Notes: a model not told the origin generated them from the letters alone. Positions 23,080 through 31,557 are shown, counted from the first letter of the stretch. The stretch is 36,762 bases of DNA from Microvirga arabica (GCF_016811235.1 NZ_JAFBID010000065.1:1-36762), one strand, 5' to 3'. Numbers and translations are program-made.

Positions 23080-23780
23080 TGCCGGGCATTCGCGGAGCGG
23101 GCCTGCTTCTTCTGATCGGCGCCCTTCTGGTCGGGCTCTTCGCCGAGGAGAACATCGGCGAGTTCACCGCTCTTGAGACCGCCGGGCTGCTGGGTCTTGC
23201 AGGCCTCTCCCTCCTCATGGCGGCCTCCATCGTCGAAGGCTTTGCGCGGCATTGGACCTATGGGGTGCAATCCATGGCCGTGAGCGGCGGCATTCTCGTC
23301 GCGCTCCTCGTCACCTATGCCTCCCGCGAGGAACTGCAGACCGTGCTCGACCGCGCCATCGGCGACATCGCGGTCGGCCGCACCGTCACCACGCCCGAGG
23401 GCGAAGTTGTGGCCGCGCGGCGGATGGATGGAAGCTTCCTGGTGCAGGGCGAGGTGAACGGCCGCGAGACCCGCTTCATCTTCGACACAGGCGCCAGCAC
23501 CGTGGTCCTGCGGGCCGAGAACGCCGCGGCGCTCGGCTTCAATCCTGAGACGCTGAACTACTCCGTGCCCGTCTCGACCGCCAATGGCGCAGCTTTGGCC
23601 GCCCCTGTCATCATCGAGAGCCTGACGGTCGGGTCAATCACGGAGCGCAATGTCCGCGCGCTCATCGCCCGCACGGGCGTGCTCCACGCCAACCTTCTCG
23701 GCATGAGCTTTCTCGAGCGGCTCGGGTCTTACGAGGTGCGAGGCAATCGACTGATCTTGCGGGCCAAAGGCGAACGTTAG
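23079..23780 (+). CDS. Membrane-anchored retropepsin-like aspartic protease (TIGR02281 clan AA type)
   Basis: A 233-residue protein. Two or three N-terminal hydrophobic segments (about 5-20, 34-52 and 66-80) are followed by a single retropepsin-like domain. That domain has the catalytic motif FIFDTGASTVVL, a second hydrophobic motif LLGMSFLERL, and the final YEVRGNRLILR. Family members work as dimers because each chain provides one Asp. The ATG at 23079 overlaps the DUF1289 stop by 1 base. Substrates are unknown. Confidence 0.92.
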   Translation: MPGIRGAGLLLLIGALLVGLFAEENIGEFTALETAGLLGLAGLSLLMAASIVEGFARHWTYGVQSMAVSGGILVALLVTYASREELQTVLDRAIGDIAVGRTVTTPEGEVVAARRMDGSFLVQGEVNGRETRFIFDTGASTVVLRAENAAALGFNPETLNYSVPVSTANGAALAAPVIIESLTVGSITERNVRALIARTGVLHANLLGMSFLERLGSYEVRGNRLILRAKGER

Positions 23781-23845
23781 TTCGGAACCAAGGCATGCCG
23801 CCTCTCTTGTAGAGAGATGCGCCCACGGCATCCTCGGAGATCGGC

Positions 23846-24388
23846 ATGAAGACCAACGGCACTATCGCGGCTGACCTCGCCAAGGGGGCTGCCGCTGGCG
23901 CAGCCGCCACCTGGGTCATGGACCGGGTGGACTGGTTCATGGTGGAACACGAGGACCCCGAGGCTTGGCGGCAGACTCAGAAGGTTCGTCCCAACGGCAA
24001 GGACCCGGCCCACAATATCATGGGAGCCATGGCCGAAGCCGTCGGGCGGGAGCCTCCTGACCAGCCCCATCCAGCCGGCGTTGCGATTCATTACGCCCTG
24101 GCCATGTCCTCCACGGCCCTCTACGGGGCGGCACGCCGACATGTTCCAGGCGGCATGGTCGGACGCGGACTTGTGCTCGGGCTCGGCATGTTCGCCATCG
24201 AGGATGAGCTGATCAATCCAGCACTGGGATTCGCCGCCCCGCCGCGCCGCTATCCGTGGCAGGCCCATGCCCGGGGCCTCGTGGCCCATCTCGTTCTTGG
24301 CCTCGTGACGGAAGCCATCCTGAGCGCCGTGGACAGCCGCTCTCGCCCGCTACGGCGCGGTGCGAGCCGGCCACAAAGACGAGCGTAA
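23846..24388 (+). CDS. DUF1440/YagU-like inner membrane protein
   Basis: A 180-residue protein with a Gly/Ala-rich first helix (DLAKGAAAGAAATWVMDRVD) and a YALAMSSTALYGAA helix. Further hydrophobic stretches at GMVGRGLVLGLGMFAIEDEL and ARGLVAHLVLGLVTEAIL follow. The arrangement fits DUF1440/YagU-like proteins, for which an acid-stress role has been proposed in Escherichia coli. GGAG lies 7 nt before the ATG. The stop is 8 bp from the convergent dusA stop, with no terminator between. Confidence 0.65.
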   Translation: MKTNGTIAADLAKGAAAGAAATWVMDRVDWFMVEHEDPEAWRQTQKVRPNGKDPAHNIMGAMAEAVGREPPDQPHPAGVAIHYALAMSSTALYGAARRHVPGGMVGRGLVLGLGMFAIEDELINPALGFAAPPRRYPWQAHARGLVAHLVLGLVTEAILSAVDSRSRPLRRGASRPQRRA

Positions 24389-24396
24389 CCGTCAGT

Positions 24397-25410
24397 TCAG
24401 GCCGATGCGGCCAGGAGCATCGGCTCGGCCCGAGACACATGCGCCACCGCATCCCGCAAGGTCTGCAGGTTCGCCTCCGGCTTGACCGCCTCGGTCGCCA
24501 GATGCCGGCGATAGGCGCGCGCGCCGGGGCGGCCGGTGAAGAGGCCGAGCATATGCCGGGAAATGTTGTGCAGGCGCTCGCCCTTCGCCAGATGCTCCGC
24601 GACATAGGGCTCATAGGCCTCGATTGCCTCGAAGGCATCGGCCACGGGCGCGGCTTCGCCGTAAAGCTCAGGATCGACCGCGAGCAGGATTTCAGGCTCG
24701 TGATAGGCTACGCGGCCGAGCATCACGCCGTCCACATGCTTCAGGTGCTCATGCACCTCAGCCATCGTCTTGATGCCGCCATTGATGGCAATCGGCAGGT
24801 CCGGCCGAGCCTGCTTCAGGCGATAGACCCTGGGGTAGTCGAGGGGCGGAATGTCCCGGTTTTCCTTCGGTGACAGGCCCTGCAGCCAGGCCTTGCGGGC
24901 ATGGACCGTCAGCTCGTCGCAGCCGGCCGCCACCACGCAGTTGGTGAGGCGGTTAAGGGCTTCTTCCGTGTCCTGATCGTCCACGCCGATCCGGCACTTC
25001 ACCGTCACCGGCAGGGAGACGGCCGCCTTCATGGCCGCCACGCACTCGCCCACGAGGTTTGGCTCCTGCATCAGGCAGGCGCCGAAGCGGCCGTTCTGCA
25101 CCCGGTCGGAGGGGCAGCCCACATTGAGGTTGATTTCGTCATAGCCGAATTCAGCGCAGATCCGGGCGGCCTCGGCCAAGTCCTTCGGATCGGACCCGCC
25201 CAGCTGCACCGCCACCGGATGCTCCACGTCGCTGAACCCGAGCAGCCGCTCCTGCGGCCCATGAATGACCGCCCCCGTGGTGACCATCTCCGTATAAAGC
25301 CGCGCCCGGCGCGAGAGGACGCGATGGAACGCCCGGCAATGCCGGTCGGTCCAGTCCATCATCGGCGCAACGCTGAAGATTACCTCTTTGTTTTCGAACA
25401 ATTTTTTCAC
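24397..25410 (-). CDS. dusA: tRNA-dihydrouridine(20/20a) synthase DusA, with an altered 5' end at an integration site
   Basis: A FMN enzyme of about 337 residues that reduces U20/U20a in the tRNA D-loop. Signatures are SVAPMMDWTDRHCRAFHR, QLGGSDPKDLAEAA, NLNVGCPSDRVQNGRFGACL with the active Cys, KCRIGVDD, VHARKAWLQGLSPKENR and NGGIKT. Length and motifs are those of DusA. The start is unclear: no ATG precedes the first motif. The GTG at 25410 (VKKLFENKEV) or the TTG at 25401 with AGGA upstream are the best choices, and the frame stays open to 25482. A divergent integrase gene sits immediately upstream, so the first codons are probably supplied by the inserted element. Confidence 0.93.
   Translation of the reverse strand: MKKLFENKEVIFSVAPMMDWTDRHCRAFHRVLSRRARLYTEMVTTGAVIHGPQERLLGFSDVEHPVAVQLGGSDPKDLAEAARICAEFGYDEINLNVGCPSDRVQNGRFGACLMQEPNLVGECVAAMKAAVSLPVTVKCRIGVDDQDTEEALNRLTNCVVAAGCDELTVHARKAWLQGLSPKENRDIPPLDYPRVYRLKQARPDLPIAINGGIKTMAEVHEHLKHVDGVMLGRVAYHEPEILLAVDPELYGEAAPVADAFEAIEAYEPYVAEHLAKGERLHNISRHMLGLFTGRPGARAYRRHLATEAVKPEANLQTLRDAVAHVSRAEPMLLAASA
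25340..25380. other. Candidate attachment site (att) inside the 5' end of dusA
   Basis: This stretch encodes the conserved SVAPMMDWTDRH part of DusA. Published dusA-specific integrases insert in the 5' part of dusA, and this is the most conserved nearby sequence. The exact crossover cannot be set because I find no second copy within the window. Confidence 0.35.
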
Positions 25411-25435
25411 TTCCTGCTTGCCAACACGCCGCCTC

Positions 25436-25524
25436 TGGCACAGTGTTGGCACAGTTCCGATACACGCTCGATACCGGCTCAATCAAGGTCGAGTGTGCCT
25501 GATTTGTGCCAGGAGATGTGCCAG
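25436..25524. promoter_or_regulatory. Cluster of TGGCACA/TGTGCCA motifs between dusA and the integrase gene
   Basis: TGGCACAGT occurs at 25436-25444 and 25447-25455, 11 bp apart. The inverse motif occurs as TGTGCCT at 25494-25500, TTGTGCCA at 25504-25511 and TGTGCCA at 25517-25523. Five copies in about 90 bp suggest protein binding sites, such as integrase arm-type or excisionase sites, or an operator of the integrase gene. Confidence 0.5.
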
Positions 25525-25526
25525 AC

Positions 25527-26666
25527 ATGGCGACGATTACCAAGCGCGGCAACCGCTATCGTGTGCAAGTGCGTAAATTGGGGCAGCCGCTTGTCTCCAA
25601 GACCTTTGACACCAAGCGAGCCGCCGAGGCCTGGGCGCGCGAGGTCGAGTACAAGCTCGACCGCGGGCAGTCGATCGATGTCGCCCGCCGTACCACCTTT
25701 GCCGACCTGCTTGCCGCCTATCGAGAGCACATTGGCCAGGTGAAAGGCATGAGTCGGTCTAAAGCCCAAGCCCTCGATAAGGTCGAGAAGCATCTCGGGC
25801 GCTATCGCGTCGCCGAGCTCAAAACCGGCACCTTCCTCGCCTTCTGCAAAAGCCGGGAGGCGGAAGGGGCCGGACCGGCGACGATCCTGATGGATTTCTC
25901 CTACATCGGCACGGTGCTCCGCCACGGCGGTGCGCTGGTCGGTGCCGAGCATGCGGTGATGGAGGCGCTGACCGGCCTCGACGCCGCCCGCCGAACCCTT
26001 CGTCACGCTGGCCGGGTCGCCCGCCCGGAGGAACGCAGCCGGCGCCCGAGCGACGCGGAGTTGCAGAAGCTGCTCGGCCATTGGGAGACGAACCCACGCC
26101 AAGTAATGATCCCAATGATCGACATCACTCTGTTCGCAGTTGCGACGGCCATGCGCCTCGGCGAGATCGTGGCGCTGGACTGGAGCGACCTCGATGAGCT
26201 CAACCGCACCATCCTGATCCGGGCGCGCAAGCACCCAACCAAGAAGGCGACGAACGACCAGCGTGTGCCGCTGCTGCGCGGCCCGTGTGTAGTGGCCGGC
26301 AAACTCGTCGATCCGCTCGAGATCATCTTGCGCCAGAAATCGGCCTGGAGCCGGACGGGCCGCATCTTTCCGCACGCCGCGCAGAGCATCTCGACGAATT
26401 TCCAGCGCAGCACCGACGCGCTCGACATTCCGGATCTGCACTTCCATGACCTCCGCCACGACGGCGCATCGCGTCTGTTCGAGGCTGGCTACTCCATTGA
26501 GCAAGTTGCGTTGGTTACAGGCCATAAGGATTGGAATATGCTGCGGCGTTACACTCAGCTCCGCGCTGAGAATCTACATCGTGCCGATGTGATCCCGGTG
26601 GCCCAGCGGGCATGTAGGGAAACTGGCCTAGGGGTGGCACCAAACGTAGTGCCAATCCGACGCTAA
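25527..26666 (+). CDS. Tyrosine recombinase/integrase of the dusA-associated type
   Basis: A 379-residue site-specific recombinase. The N-terminal AP2-like arm-binding part (about 1-55: MATITKRGNRYRVQVRKLGQ) is followed by a SAM-like core-binding domain (about 57-150) and a catalytic domain (about 175-360). Catalytic residues are R210 in ATAMRLGE, H307 and R310 in HDLRHDG, H333 in TGHKDW and the nucleophile Y342 in RRYTQL, all present. The ATG at 25527 is preferred to the GTG at 25506. The position and divergence from the dusA 5' end match described dusA-specific integrases. It should insert and, with a directionality factor not seen here, excise the island. Confidence 0.93.
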   Translation: MATITKRGNRYRVQVRKLGQPLVSKTFDTKRAAEAWAREVEYKLDRGQSIDVARRTTFADLLAAYREHIGQVKGMSRSKAQALDKVEKHLGRYRVAELKTGTFLAFCKSREAEGAGPATILMDFSYIGTVLRHGGALVGAEHAVMEALTGLDAARRTLRHAGRVARPEERSRRPSDAELQKLLGHWETNPRQVMIPMIDITLFAVATAMRLGEIVALDWSDLDELNRTILIRARKHPTKKATNDQRVPLLRGPCVVAGKLVDPLEIILRQKSAWSRTGRIFPHAAQSISTNFQRSTDALDIPDLHFHDLRHDGASRLFEAGYSIEQVALVTGHKDWNMLRRYTQLRAENLHRADVIPVAQRACRETGLGVAPNVVPIRR

Positions 26667-27016
26667 AGATGACCTAAGGATCACTTGCGTAGGCACTCGG
26701 AGCGCCTCAGTCCGGGCTCAAAAATCCTATGAGCTTGCCTGTGCACTCGGGACAGCACCCCCACTGTGGACACCTTCGCAGGTTCAAAAGGCGGCTCCTG
26801 GTCCCTTATTAGGTGCGCGCACGATCTCCGACGCCGCACGCCCCGCGTCTCATGAGATGAAGATGTAGCACCAGGTTGCCAATCCTCCCACAGAGGATGC
26901 CTTGCATCCTTTGAGCCCGCCGTCCCAACGAGCCGGGTTGCAGGCGGGACATAAGAGATATTTGCTCCGAACGTTCAGAACGATCTCAGAGGACCCAATC
27001 TAAGGATGGGCAGCCG
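26667..27016. other. 350-bp non-coding stretch between the integrase and nuclease genes
   Basis: No ORF with coding character is seen on either strand. One short hairpin, AGGATGC-CTT-GCATCCT at 26894-26910, is present without a T-run. An immunity gene would be expected here, directly downstream of the nuclease gene, and none is found. Confidence 0.6.
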
Positions 27017-27643
27017 TCACCAGGCATATGTTGGGACTCTGTCAGGAGAAGGCGGACGGGGCCTCGTCAAACGAGCGGAGCCGCTCCCATATTCAAGTTC
27101 GTAGAGAGCTGGCCGCCCAGCCAAACGGTCCTGAATGTGCTTTCGCGCACGGCTCACCCAATACCGGTCTCGCTGCTTCCCAAACTCGTAGCGGTTGATG
27201 CTATAGGTGTTAGCGCCATGTAAGCCCTTCCTCCCATGCTCAGTTTTCGTGAGTTCATCGAGTGGACCATTCGGATTCTGGTTTTGATGATGGAGGACGA
27301 CCTTGTGACCATCAACTCCCCATGGGGCTCTTGCGAAAAGCATCTCCTGGAGATTTTCACGGGTCCAATGAAATGCAACGCCACCGCCACCACGCTTCCC
27401 GCCTGGAGGATCGCCGGGCCGCGCTCCCTCAAAACCTGGATCGTACAGGATCCCGTAGCCTGTCACGATCGTACGCGGGAATTCGAGTCGTTTGCGACGG
27501 CGGAGCCGAGACGTTTTAATCTTCGTCCCCGGACGTCCCAAACGGCCCGTCGGCTTGGAGAAACCTCTGCTACTTGCCCGCAGTATGCTCGCGGGCGCAC
27601 GGACTGGTCGGCTCATGATGGGCTTTTTGGGTTTCATCACCAT
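27017..27643 (-). CDS. LHH-family (HNH/ENDO VII superfamily) nuclease, probable toxin
   Basis: A 208-residue protein. Residues 1-55 are basic and rich in Arg, Pro and Ser, and 64-88 is Gly/Pro-rich. Residues about 92-175 match the LHH nuclease pattern of polymorphic toxins: WTRENLQEMLFARAPWGVDG, then the L117-H118-H119 motif in VVLHHQNQNPNGPLDELT. TEHGRKGLHG, INRYEF and RDRYWVSRARKH follow with the conserved His, Arg, Tyr and Trp residues. The fold would cut DNA or RNA with a His-metal centre. It is last in the seven-gene operon, 39 bp after the amidohydrolase gene, with GGAG 10 nt before the ATG. There is no signal peptide and no adjacent immunity gene. Family call fairly sure; the toxin role is inference. 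Confidence 0.78.
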   Translation of the reverse strand: MVMKPKKPIMSRPVRAPASILRASSRGFSKPTGRLGRPGTKIKTSRLRRRKRLEFPRTIVTGYGILYDPGFEGARPGDPPGGKRGGGGVAFHWTRENLQEMLFARAPWGVDGHKVVLHHQNQNPNGPLDELTKTEHGRKGLHGANTYSINRYEFGKQRDRYWVSRARKHIQDRLAGRPALYELEYGSGSARLTRPRPPSPDRVPTYAW

Positions 27644-27682
27644 AATTGAGCATCTCCACCGTCGGAAGGGATCGACTAATTT

Positions 27683-28447
27683 CTAAGCCGCCACAGGACG
27701 CAGCCCAACGACTGATTGTCTGCGGCGGCTCAGAAGGCGCAGAATGTTGCCTCCCATGATGCGACGCTCGGCATCTTTGGACAGGCCCAGCAAACGCACT
27801 TTGTGGAGTTCAAGACCCGGATGGAGCCAAGGGCCGTCGGAGCCGAAGATCACCTTGCTCGCCCCTGCCCTCCGTACAGCCGCGACAAGGTAATCAAAGC
27901 GACGCACACCTGAGGTGTCGGTATAGACGTTCGGATAGCGGACAAGCTGCTCGACGACCCGCTCGTGCGCCCGCCAGTCATCAGCAAAGCTTCCAAGATG
28001 AGGAATAATGAACGGGACATCCGGATATTGCGGGGCGATCATATCCACCACCTCCGCTTTGCCAACGACATCAACGAGAATTGGCAGTTGGAATTCCCGT
28101 GCGGCCTCGCAGACTTCCCGGTTGGGCAACGCGTCGGCACCGTGAATCTTTATCCCCTGAAAGCCATAGCGCTGGACCGCATCCGCCACCATCCCTCGAA
28201 TCCGGCCCGCATCGCGTGCGCAATGAACGAAGGCGAAGCCAATGAGCCGCGGTGCGTGACGCCGGACGATCTGCCCGAGCTCCGCGTTGGCTCGCGCATA
28301 GTCCGAGTTGAACGCGGGGAAAATGACGGTGCGCTGAATCCCCGCGGCATCAGCGCGGGCAAGGTAGTCTCTCAATGGCGCATCCGTGTTCCACGGCGCA
28401 GTCATGAGATCACCTTTGCCGCCATGGCAATGGGCATCGATAATCAT
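27683..28447 (-). CDS. Amidohydrolase family (amidohydrolase_2-like) metal-dependent hydrolase
   Basis: A 254-residue TIM-barrel hydrolase. Ligand motifs of the amidohydrolase superfamily are all present: H6-C-H8 in IIDAHCHGG, H102 in GIKIHG, H150 in IIPHLGSF and D204 in FGSDGPW. The IYTDTSG-like stretch (VYTDTSGVRRFDYL) and the final ILRLL helix are typical of the decarboxylase/hydrolase group that includes ACMSD and lactonases. The ATG at 28447 has GAGG 6 nt upstream; it starts 7 bp after the preceding gene. The substrate is unknown. An enzyme of small-molecule metabolism is unexpected next to a nuclease toxin. Confidence 0.88.
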   Translation of the reverse strand: MIIDAHCHGGKGDLMTAPWNTDAPLRDYLARADAAGIQRTVIFPAFNSDYARANAELGQIVRRHAPRLIGFAFVHCARDAGRIRGMVADAVQRYGFQGIKIHGADALPNREVCEAAREFQLPILVDVVGKAEVVDMIAPQYPDVPFIIPHLGSFADDWRAHERVVEQLVRYPNVYTDTSGVRRFDYLVAAVRRAGASKVIFGSDGPWLHPGLELHKVRLLGLSKDAERRIMGGNILRLLSRRRQSVVGLRPVAA

Positions 28448-28454
28448 TGCAGCC

Positions 28455-29597
28455 TCACGCAACTATTCGGGTGGGCATAGAGACAGATCCTCGTGGGGTA
28501 TCTGGCAGTTGCAGTGCCACTCCAACCGTGTGAGCTGAGGCCAGCCACTCTTCCGCCGGTTCGGCGATGTCTTGGGCGAGGGCTTCAAATTGAGCTCGGG
28601 TCGTGGTGGTAATATGCTGCTGCGCAAGCCACCGCAGGATTGAGCGCCCTGCAGTCGCCATCCGGTTGCGTGGGGAAACGTTCACATGCTCTTTAAAGTA
28701 CCGGCGTAATACGTCCTCGATGACGTCCCAAGCGCTGGCAGCGCCGAACAGCCCACGCACGTCAGGCGAGTTCAGGATCTGGAACGCCTCTTCTAACAGC
28801 TGCATGAGCTCAATACGCAGCACACTAAGGTGACCATACGAGAAGTTTTTGAGGTTGTACCGCAGATCCAGCCCGGCCCGCCGCACGATCGCAATACTGC
28901 CAAAGCTCGGATCATTGGCGCGCTCGCGCACGACCTCCGAAATCCGCTTGTCACGGAAGAACCGGGCCACCTCTGCGATAAAGGTGTTAAAGAGCGGGTG
29001 AAAATCTGTGTTGCGGCTGGCATAGGGAGCAAGGCCTGCCTGGCTGTAGCCGGGCAGTCGATAGCCGAATGCCCGCTGATAGGCCTGAGCCCGTTCGTGT
29101 GGTGAGAAACGAAGGACCTGTTTCCGATCAAACTGGTACAGCCGGTAGGCGCCCGGGCCGTCTGAGAGGCGCACCACACCGGCCTTGAAAAGCTCCTGGA
29201 GTTTCAGGACCACACGGAACACCCCCAAAACCTCGTGTTGGTACAGGTAGTAGCAATCTGCAATCGCATTCCCCCGCTCCCGCTGGGCGAGATCATCGTC
29301 ATAGGCGACCACGGCCGGCGCGATCCGCGCTGTACCGATCTCGGTCGAGGCTTCCGATCCGAGCCCGATCAGACCAGCAAGCCCATGATCGGCCGGGCTC
29401 GGACCACTACGCGCCTCAGCGTCAACCGCATCGAGAATCGCATTCACCCTCGCATTCAAGACATCTGCCAGCTGTGGATTGCCGATCAGGAACGGCGCTG
29501 TGTCGTCCATCAGCTGCTGCCGCAGCATGGCGACACGGTTTTGGGCGCTTTGGTACTCGGCCTCATTGAGGAAGGGTTTTCCGGTTTGCGGTGCCAT
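28455..29597 (-). CDS. Unrecognised helical protein, fifth gene of the island operon
   Basis: A 380-residue soluble protein with no signal peptide or membrane segment. It is mainly helical by composition, with stretches such as RVAMLRQQLMDD, GVFRVVLKLQELFKAGVV and VLRIELMQLLEEAFQIL. An aromatic-rich central part (YRLYQFDRKQVLRF, FGYRLPGYSQAGLAPY) is also seen. No catalytic motif is evident. The ATG at 29597 has GGGAGGA 7 nt upstream and lies 18 bp after the previous gene. I do not recognise the family; the position suggests a structural or chaperone-like part of the island system, which is inference. Confidence 0.8.
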   Translation of the reverse strand: MAPQTGKPFLNEAEYQSAQNRVAMLRQQLMDDTAPFLIGNPQLADVLNARVNAILDAVDAEARSGPSPADHGLAGLIGLGSEASTEIGTARIAPAVVAYDDDLAQRERGNAIADCYYLYQHEVLGVFRVVLKLQELFKAGVVRLSDGPGAYRLYQFDRKQVLRFSPHERAQAYQRAFGYRLPGYSQAGLAPYASRNTDFHPLFNTFIAEVARFFRDKRISEVVRERANDPSFGSIAIVRRAGLDLRYNLKNFSYGHLSVLRIELMQLLEEAFQILNSPDVRGLFGAASAWDVIEDVLRRYFKEHVNVSPRNRMATAGRSILRWLAQQHITTTTRAQFEALAQDIAEPAEEWLASAHTVGVALQLPDTPRGSVSMPTRIVA

Positions 29598-29615
29598 GGC
29601 TCGGTCCTCCCTCTG

Positions 29616-30875
29616 TTACCCGGAAGTCGTTTGGCGATCAGTCTCTTGTCGGGTGCTCTCCCTTTGGCCGCCCGACGTTCGGCTTCCCGACTTGGTCTGC
29701 CTATGATGCTTCTTTTCCCGTTGTCCTGCCCTTGCCTCAGTTAATCGTTCTGCCTTGTCGGCGACTTCTTCGAGCAGCTTCAAAAGTTCCCGCAGCGATA
29801 CTGCGAGACGAAGCGTGCCGACAAGGTTGAGCCGGTCGATCCCGTCCCCCTCAAGCGAACGCAACAACTTGAGAATCTCCGCCGCCTCGCTTGCAATCAG
29901 CTTGATGTCGGTGCGGCGGCCCTGCTCAAGGCGCTGGACCCAAGTAAAAGCGGCGGCGTCGCGGCACCAGAATGTGAGAACCTGTTCAAGGCTCACTGGC
30001 GCGTTCTCCGGGCCCAAGTTCTTGAGCATCCTCTCGGAGGCCTCGCAGTTCAGCGCATTAAACTCGGCGAGAACTTCATCAACTGCAGGCGGAACAGCGC
30101 GGATGAGCCATGCAAGTCGCCCGTAAAGAGCTCCAATTCCGTTTATGACGCTGTCGGCATAATCAGCTTGGAGAGACTGAAAATCACTAATTCGCTCTTT
30201 CAGCATCGCCATATTGGCCAGAATGAGATCCCGCTCGACGAGCTGCATTGATAATTCATCGTCGACATCAGGATCTGTGACACCCAGTTCTCGGCTGAGC
30301 TCTTCAAGGACTCTTTGCAGCTGACCCACCTGGACATCGATCCGTGGCAGGATTGCTCCTCCTTCCCGGCTGTACTCACTGACTATAGTGTTGGTGGTAT
30401 CGCGCATCAGCGCAATCAAGCTGGCGATTTCTCTTTCATCCGGATCAACGACGAGCGGTTCCACCGTGTCGAGCAAACCGCTCACGGAGGCGCCGAGCAC
30501 GCTCGCCTGTCGGAAGAAGGCGGCCTGTGCCCCCCTGACTGCAGAGCCGGAAGATCCCAGAAGCGGCTGAGCACCCATAGGCCGGTATTGGTACTTCGTG
30601 GAGCCACTCTCGTCCGTTCGTGACGGAAAAACCTGGGCAAGCCGTTGCAGCACAGAGCTCGCATCACCGTTGATGGGACCACCAAGCAGGCGGGCAATCG
30701 AGGTCTCGGCCACGCGGGCCAGATCGACTGATGCACCGGGAAAGCCCATTGGGCTGCCCCCGGCCGCTACGGCGTTGGATCCGGTGATTGTGTTCGTCTC
30801 GAACGCCGTAGCGATCCTCTCGATCGTCTGGAAAGCGATAGCCGGGTTATCCATGCGGTCGTTGGCCTCAGGCAT
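29616..30875 (-). CDS. Unrecognised coiled-coil-like protein with a basic disordered tail, fourth gene of the island operon
   Basis: A 419-residue protein. The first 75 residues are Gly/Ala/Ser-rich. Residues about 115-385 are strongly helical with heptad-like stretches (IDVQVGQLQRVLEELSREL, LVGTLRLAVSLRELLKLL). The last 34 residues are a Lys/Arg/Ser/Gly/Gln tail (KKHHRQTKSGSRTSGGQRES) that looks disordered. There is no signal peptide. Its start overlaps the previous gene by 8 bp and GGAGGAGG stands just upstream, so it is translated well. No family is recognised. Confidence 0.8.
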   Translation of the reverse strand: MPEANDRMDNPAIAFQTIERIATAFETNTITGSNAVAAGGSPMGFPGASVDLARVAETSIARLLGGPINGDASSVLQRLAQVFPSRTDESGSTKYQYRPMGAQPLLGSSGSAVRGAQAAFFRQASVLGASVSGLLDTVEPLVVDPDEREIASLIALMRDTTNTIVSEYSREGGAILPRIDVQVGQLQRVLEELSRELGVTDPDVDDELSMQLVERDLILANMAMLKERISDFQSLQADYADSVINGIGALYGRLAWLIRAVPPAVDEVLAEFNALNCEASERMLKNLGPENAPVSLEQVLTFWCRDAAAFTWVQRLEQGRRTDIKLIASEAAEILKLLRSLEGDGIDRLNLVGTLRLAVSLRELLKLLEEVADKAERLTEARAGQREKKHHRQTKSGSRTSGGQRESTRQETDRQTTSG

Positions 30876-31557
30876 GGTGGGGTCCTCCTCCGCTCTTTTG
30901 AAGTGGTCGTTTGGCTGCTCCGCTCCGCTGCGTTGAGCGAACCTTCAATGAAGCTGGCTGCCCGCGAGGCTGGTTTACCACCACGAGAGCGATTTCTGCC
31001 CATTGGGCCCAAGCATCGGCAACACTATCCTCAACATGCTCAAGAGGAGCACGGCATTGCTTGACAGCCTCTGCAACATCGTCTGCCCAGCCGGCCCACG
31101 GTGGTTGCGTCACCTTGAGACGCCGTAGGTCTGCAAACGTCTGAAGCGAACTTATTTCGCCGTTGAAGAGGTGAGCCGAGCGCCGGACCGCTCGGTGAAG
31201 GTCAACAAGTGCCAAGGCGAGTGCATTGAGGTTCAGGGTACCTAGTGCTGCACTTTGGGCTCTCTGGCATGCCTGCTCGGCTTCTTCGAGAGAGGCCGAG
31301 ACCTCCGCCGACCAGTCGTCGAACTTGTCTGCCAGGAAGTGCCCCCCGACCTCGCCAGCATCCGCAGGCTTGATATTCGTGATAGCCCATTGCAGGCGCT
31401 CAGCCATGACCGTGCGCAGTTCATGCACGGACGAGGTGAGGTCATCGCAGCTCTTGGCCATTGTCATAGGCGCCACCTCCAGACCAAGGTGTCGTGGCAT
31501 TATATCAGCTTTTGGGCATGTCCCACACCGGCCTTCCATCGTAACAGCGTCAGTCAT
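30868..31557 (-). CDS. Unrecognised helical protein with a basic tail, third gene of the island operon
   Basis: A 229-residue protein. The first 40 residues hold a Cys pair (RCGTCPKAD). Residues about 38-190 are helical (VHELRTVMAERLQWAITNI, VSASLEEAEQACQRAQSAA). The last 30 residues are basic and Ser/Gly-rich (RSTQRSGAAKRPLQKSGGG). The ATG overlaps the stop of the metallopeptidase gene by 4 bp (ATGA), which sets the start and shows translational coupling. A shorter start at MTMAKSCDD is possible. The helical body with basic tail parallels the next gene. Function unknown. Confidence 0.75.
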   Translation of the reverse strand: MTDAVTMEGRCGTCPKADIMPRHLGLEVAPMTMAKSCDDLTSSVHELRTVMAERLQWAITNIKPADAGEVGGHFLADKFDDWSAEVSASLEEAEQACQRAQSAALGTLNLNALALALVDLHRAVRRSAHLFNGEISSLQTFADLRRLKVTQPPWAGWADDVAEAVKQCRAPLEHVEDSVADAWAQWAEIALVVVNQPRGQPASLKVRSTQRSGAAKRPLQKSGGGPHHA

